From Oscillospiraceae bacterium (GTDB taxonomy: Bacteria; Bacillota; Clostridia; UBA1212), in NCBI GenBank assembly GCA_015069195.1, contig SVJA01000006.1, positions 1 to 64,000 on the forward strand: DNA of 64,000 bases, read 5' to 3'. The notes under the pieces are model-generated. The model saw only the letters and a list, made by a program, of their open reading frames with translations. It did no database searches and was not told where the DNA came from. Position 1 is the stretch's first letter. Each line of letters opens with the position of its first letter. A program made the translations under genes and the position numbers. This document shows, in pieces, positions 61,815 to 64,000 of this stretch.

Positions 61815-64000
61815 ATGAGAAAATCGGTGCGTTTTTTGTCCGTTGCACTTGTTTTGTGTATTCTGACCGCTTTTTTTGCGCCTTATGTTCAGACGGTGCA
61901 GACTGTACAGGGTGCTTCGCTTAAGATAACTCTTGATCCCGGTCACGGCGGTTCGGACCCGGGTACGGCGGCTGCTTTTGATAACGGCGGTTCACATTAC
62001 GAGAGTTGGTATAACCTTGAAATTTCGAAGGCTGCAAAGGAAAGGCTCGAAAAATACGGAGTTACCGTCTATATGACGAGAACCGCGGATACTGCGGTAA
62101 GTTTGTCGGACAGGGTTGATATTGCGGTAAATAACGGCTCTGATGCTTTGATTTCCATACATAACAACTCTGCAGGAAGCTCTGCATATGGTTCTGTTGC
62201 GTGTGTTCCTACCAATAATTACAGACCAGAAATGGGTAAGAAGTCTTCTTCGATGGCGGAGGATATTCTTTCAAAACTTGAAAATTCACCGGGTACAAGG
62301 AACAGAGGTCTTTTGAAGGAGTCTTACAGTGGCCTTTATTATCCAGACGGAAGTACGGCGGATTATTACGCTATAAATCGTTATGCAAAACAACGCGGTC
62401 TCAGTGCGGCAATGATTATTGAGTGCGTTTTTTGTACGAACAGCGGCGATGTTGCATTGCTTGAAAAGGAATCGAGCAGAACGCAGATGGGGTATTCTAT
62501 TGCCGACGGCATTGCGAAATATTATGGTTTAAAACTTGCCGAAGAAAAACCTGTGGTTCCGAAGTATAAGGCAGAGATAAAGGCGTCAAATGCCGGTGGA
62601 AAGGTCGGTTTTAATGACAGTTATACCGTTTCTAGCCTTTCTGGTCTCGCGGACGGTTCTGTTGTTGCTTTTAATGTCAAGTCTGATTCCGGCTACAAAT
62701 GTTCTTCAGTAAGTGTAAATGGTAAGAATATTACGATTTCGGGAAACGGCACGGGTTTTGCTTCGTATCAGACACCGGTTTCCGGCGGCGATGTTAAAAT
62801 AAGCGTTTCTTTTGAAAAGATTCTTTATAAATTAGGTGTATACAGAGTTACTACGGATTTTTTGAATGTGCGCGAAGCACCGAATGCAAATGACGGTACG
62901 AAGATTCTAGGCGCATTTAATACCGGTGATAGATTTACCGTTACGGAAATTACGAATACCCATTGGGGTAAGGTTGTCTATAACGGACAAATAGGCTACA
63001 TTTCAATTCATCTTAACTATGCAGAGCATGTGAGTGACCTTATTATTGAGTCGAATGATATTGTTTTTGACAATGCCGATACCGTTAAGTGGGTTAAAGA
63101 TTATGTCCCGGGAAGTACTGCGGTCAGCCTATACACTGACCAGACGACGGAAGATGTATTGATGAAAGTGGAGAATTCTTCCGATAACAAGCCTTGTGTT
63201 GATTTCAGATTTGACAAACTCGGAAGTATGTATGCTGATAAGTACAAATACATAATGATTACTGCAAAGACGAGTGACTCCGGAAACGCCAAATTTTATA
63301 TATACACTGACAGCGCATCTGAAACGGTTGTAAAGAACGTTAAGTGGACTTCCGACGGACTGTGGCATACATATCTTATTGATCTGTCGGATGTGGGCAA
63401 CCGAAAAGGTTCGTTTAAAAATATAAAAGTTGAATATTTTGATTCAAACGGCGCGGGAAATGCTCTTTTTATAAGAAATATAAGATTTTTTACAGACAAA
63501 CCGACTATTCCGGCAGTATCGTTGGGTAACACTGTGATGGATCTTGCAGGAAGTGTAAAAATCAGTTATTCGGGAATGGATAGCTATTTCGGCGCGAATG
63601 ATAATATATCTCCTTATATTGCCGTGTATTCTGCAACATCCGATCACCTGGGTGAACCCCTTTTCAAAAAATATCTGACTAATGGAAGCGGAACGATTGA
63701 TTTTTCTGCGAACTCTACCGATGGCAAAATTGACGAGGGTAGTTTTAAAGTTCGATTAGGTTATGATGCGAAAGGCTCTGCAAATAAGAGTTTCAATTTA
63801 CATACTGTACTTTTCCTGAATGAATCTGCAGTAAAATCATTGACCGTTGAGAAACCTGTGCGACACATAAACGGCCTTTATCGTGTTTATATTCCGAGGA
63901 ATCCGGATGGGGTAGTATTGCTTCGTGCGAATCCGTCAGACTATTCTGTTGCGACCGCTGCAGTGCCAAACGGTGCGAATGTTTTTGTTACAAATGTTTC
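61815..64000 (+). CDS. Secreted N-acetylmuramoyl-L-alanine amidase with SH3b and beta-sandwich modules (partial)
   Basis: From ATG 61815 (AAGGCGGTG upstream) 728 codons are visible and the frame stays open to the window end. A signal peptide (1-33) precedes an Amidase_3 domain (about 36-220) with zinc ligands His44 (DPGHGG), Glu63 and His116 (SIHNNS) and catalytic Glu203 (IIECVF). It cuts the bond between MurNAc and the stem peptide. An SH3b domain (about 340-405, TTDFLNVREAP) and a module with GLWHTYLIDLSDV (about 418-560) follow; the same module occurs in the giant protein at 44960. The gene has its own promoter. Confidence 0.92.
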   Translation, partial: MRKSVRFLSVALVLCILTAFFAPYVQTVQTVQGASLKITLDPGHGGSDPGTAAAFDNGGSHYESWYNLEISKAAKERLEKYGVTVYMTRTADTAVSLSDRVDIAVNNGSDALISIHNNSAGSSAYGSVACVPTNNYRPEMGKKSSSMAEDILSKLENSPGTRNRGLLKESYSGLYYPDGSTADYYAINRYAKQRGLSAAMIIECVFCTNSGDVALLEKESSRTQMGYSIADGIAKYYGLKLAEEKPVVPKYKAEIKASNAGGKVGFNDSYTVSSLSGLADGSVVAFNVKSDSGYKCSSVSVNGKNITISGNGTGFASYQTPVSGGDVKISVSFEKILYKLGVYRVTTDFLNVREAPNANDGTKILGAFNTGDRFTVTEITNTHWGKVVYNGQIGYISIHLNYAEHVSDLIIESNDIVFDNADTVKWVKDYVPGSTAVSLYTDQTTEDVLMKVENSSDNKPCVDFRFDKLGSMYADKYKYIMITAKTSDSGNAKFYIYTDSASETVVKNVKWTSDGLWHTYLIDLSDVGNRKGSFKNIKVEYFDSNGAGNALFIRNIRFFTDKPTIPAVSLGNTVMDLAGSVKISYSGMDSYFGANDNISPYIAVYSATSDHLGEPLFKKYLTNGSGTIDFSANSTDGKIDEGSFKVRLGYDAKGSANKSFNLHTVLFLNESAVKSLTVEKPVRHINGLYRVYIPRNPDGVVLLRANPSDYSVATAAVPNGANVFVTNV

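Overview
The window looks like a chromosomal segment of a low-to-middle-GC anaerobic Clostridia, possibly gut-associated; I do not name a species. The evidence is a Firmicutes-type rplU-prp-rpmA operon in which L27 carries the Prp-cleavable N-terminal extension, a pyrophosphate-type phosphofructokinase beside a class II aldolase, a DUF4364 protein, strong AGGAGG ribosome binding sites, and TTGACA/TATAAT promoters. LAYOUT. Positions 1-12,200 are accessory. A minus-strand operon (HTH regulator, Fic protein, small protein, start of a restriction/methylase-like protein) lies next to tRNA-Ser(CGA), followed by decayed mobile-element genes (tnpV). Next come a NACHT-type STAND ATPase with a small upstream gene, two related toxin-antitoxin (TA) modules with Panacea/DUF4065 antitoxins, a metallophosphoesterase and small membrane proteins. 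Positions 12,200-39,000 are mostly housekeeping: alpha/beta hydrolase, ABC transporter fusion, AlkD-like and ArsC/Spx-like proteins, zinc dehydrogenase, release factor 3, fba, PPi-PFK, a divergent S11 peptidase homologue, ilvE, a Cys/Met-metabolism PLP enzyme, CCA transferase, phosphoglucomutase, dnaE (broken by a one-base frameshift), trkA-trkH, citrate synthase and a DUF1624 membrane protein. Positions 39,000-45,000 hold a Phd/ParE TA pair, a heterodimeric ABC exporter and a truncated group II intron. Positions 45,000-53,000 are one gene for a secreted protein of about 2,636 residues with SH3b and NlpC/P60 domains. The rest carries DUF4364, a sensory-rhodopsin-transducer-like protein, a CBM9-like protein, leuS, argS, a 1.4-kb repeat-rich gap with a candidate type I TA pair, rplU-prp-rpmA, and a secreted amidase that runs off the end. 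HOW IT FITS TOGETHER. The left 12 kb reads as a defence/TA island at a tRNA gene. Five TA-like loci (Fic, two Panacea pairs, Phd/ParE, and a 28-residue toxin with antisense RNA) fall within 64 kb. The two Panacea modules share an operator core, and one toxin gene is out of frame by exactly one AT unit in an (AT)6 tract. A family of short imperfect palindromes recurs near 39.9 kb and 59.3-60.5 kb. Many genes end in long perfect hairpins. The giant protein and the terminal amidase share an SH3b domain and what looks like the same beta-sandwich module. All calls rest on reading motifs by eye; no database search was possible.
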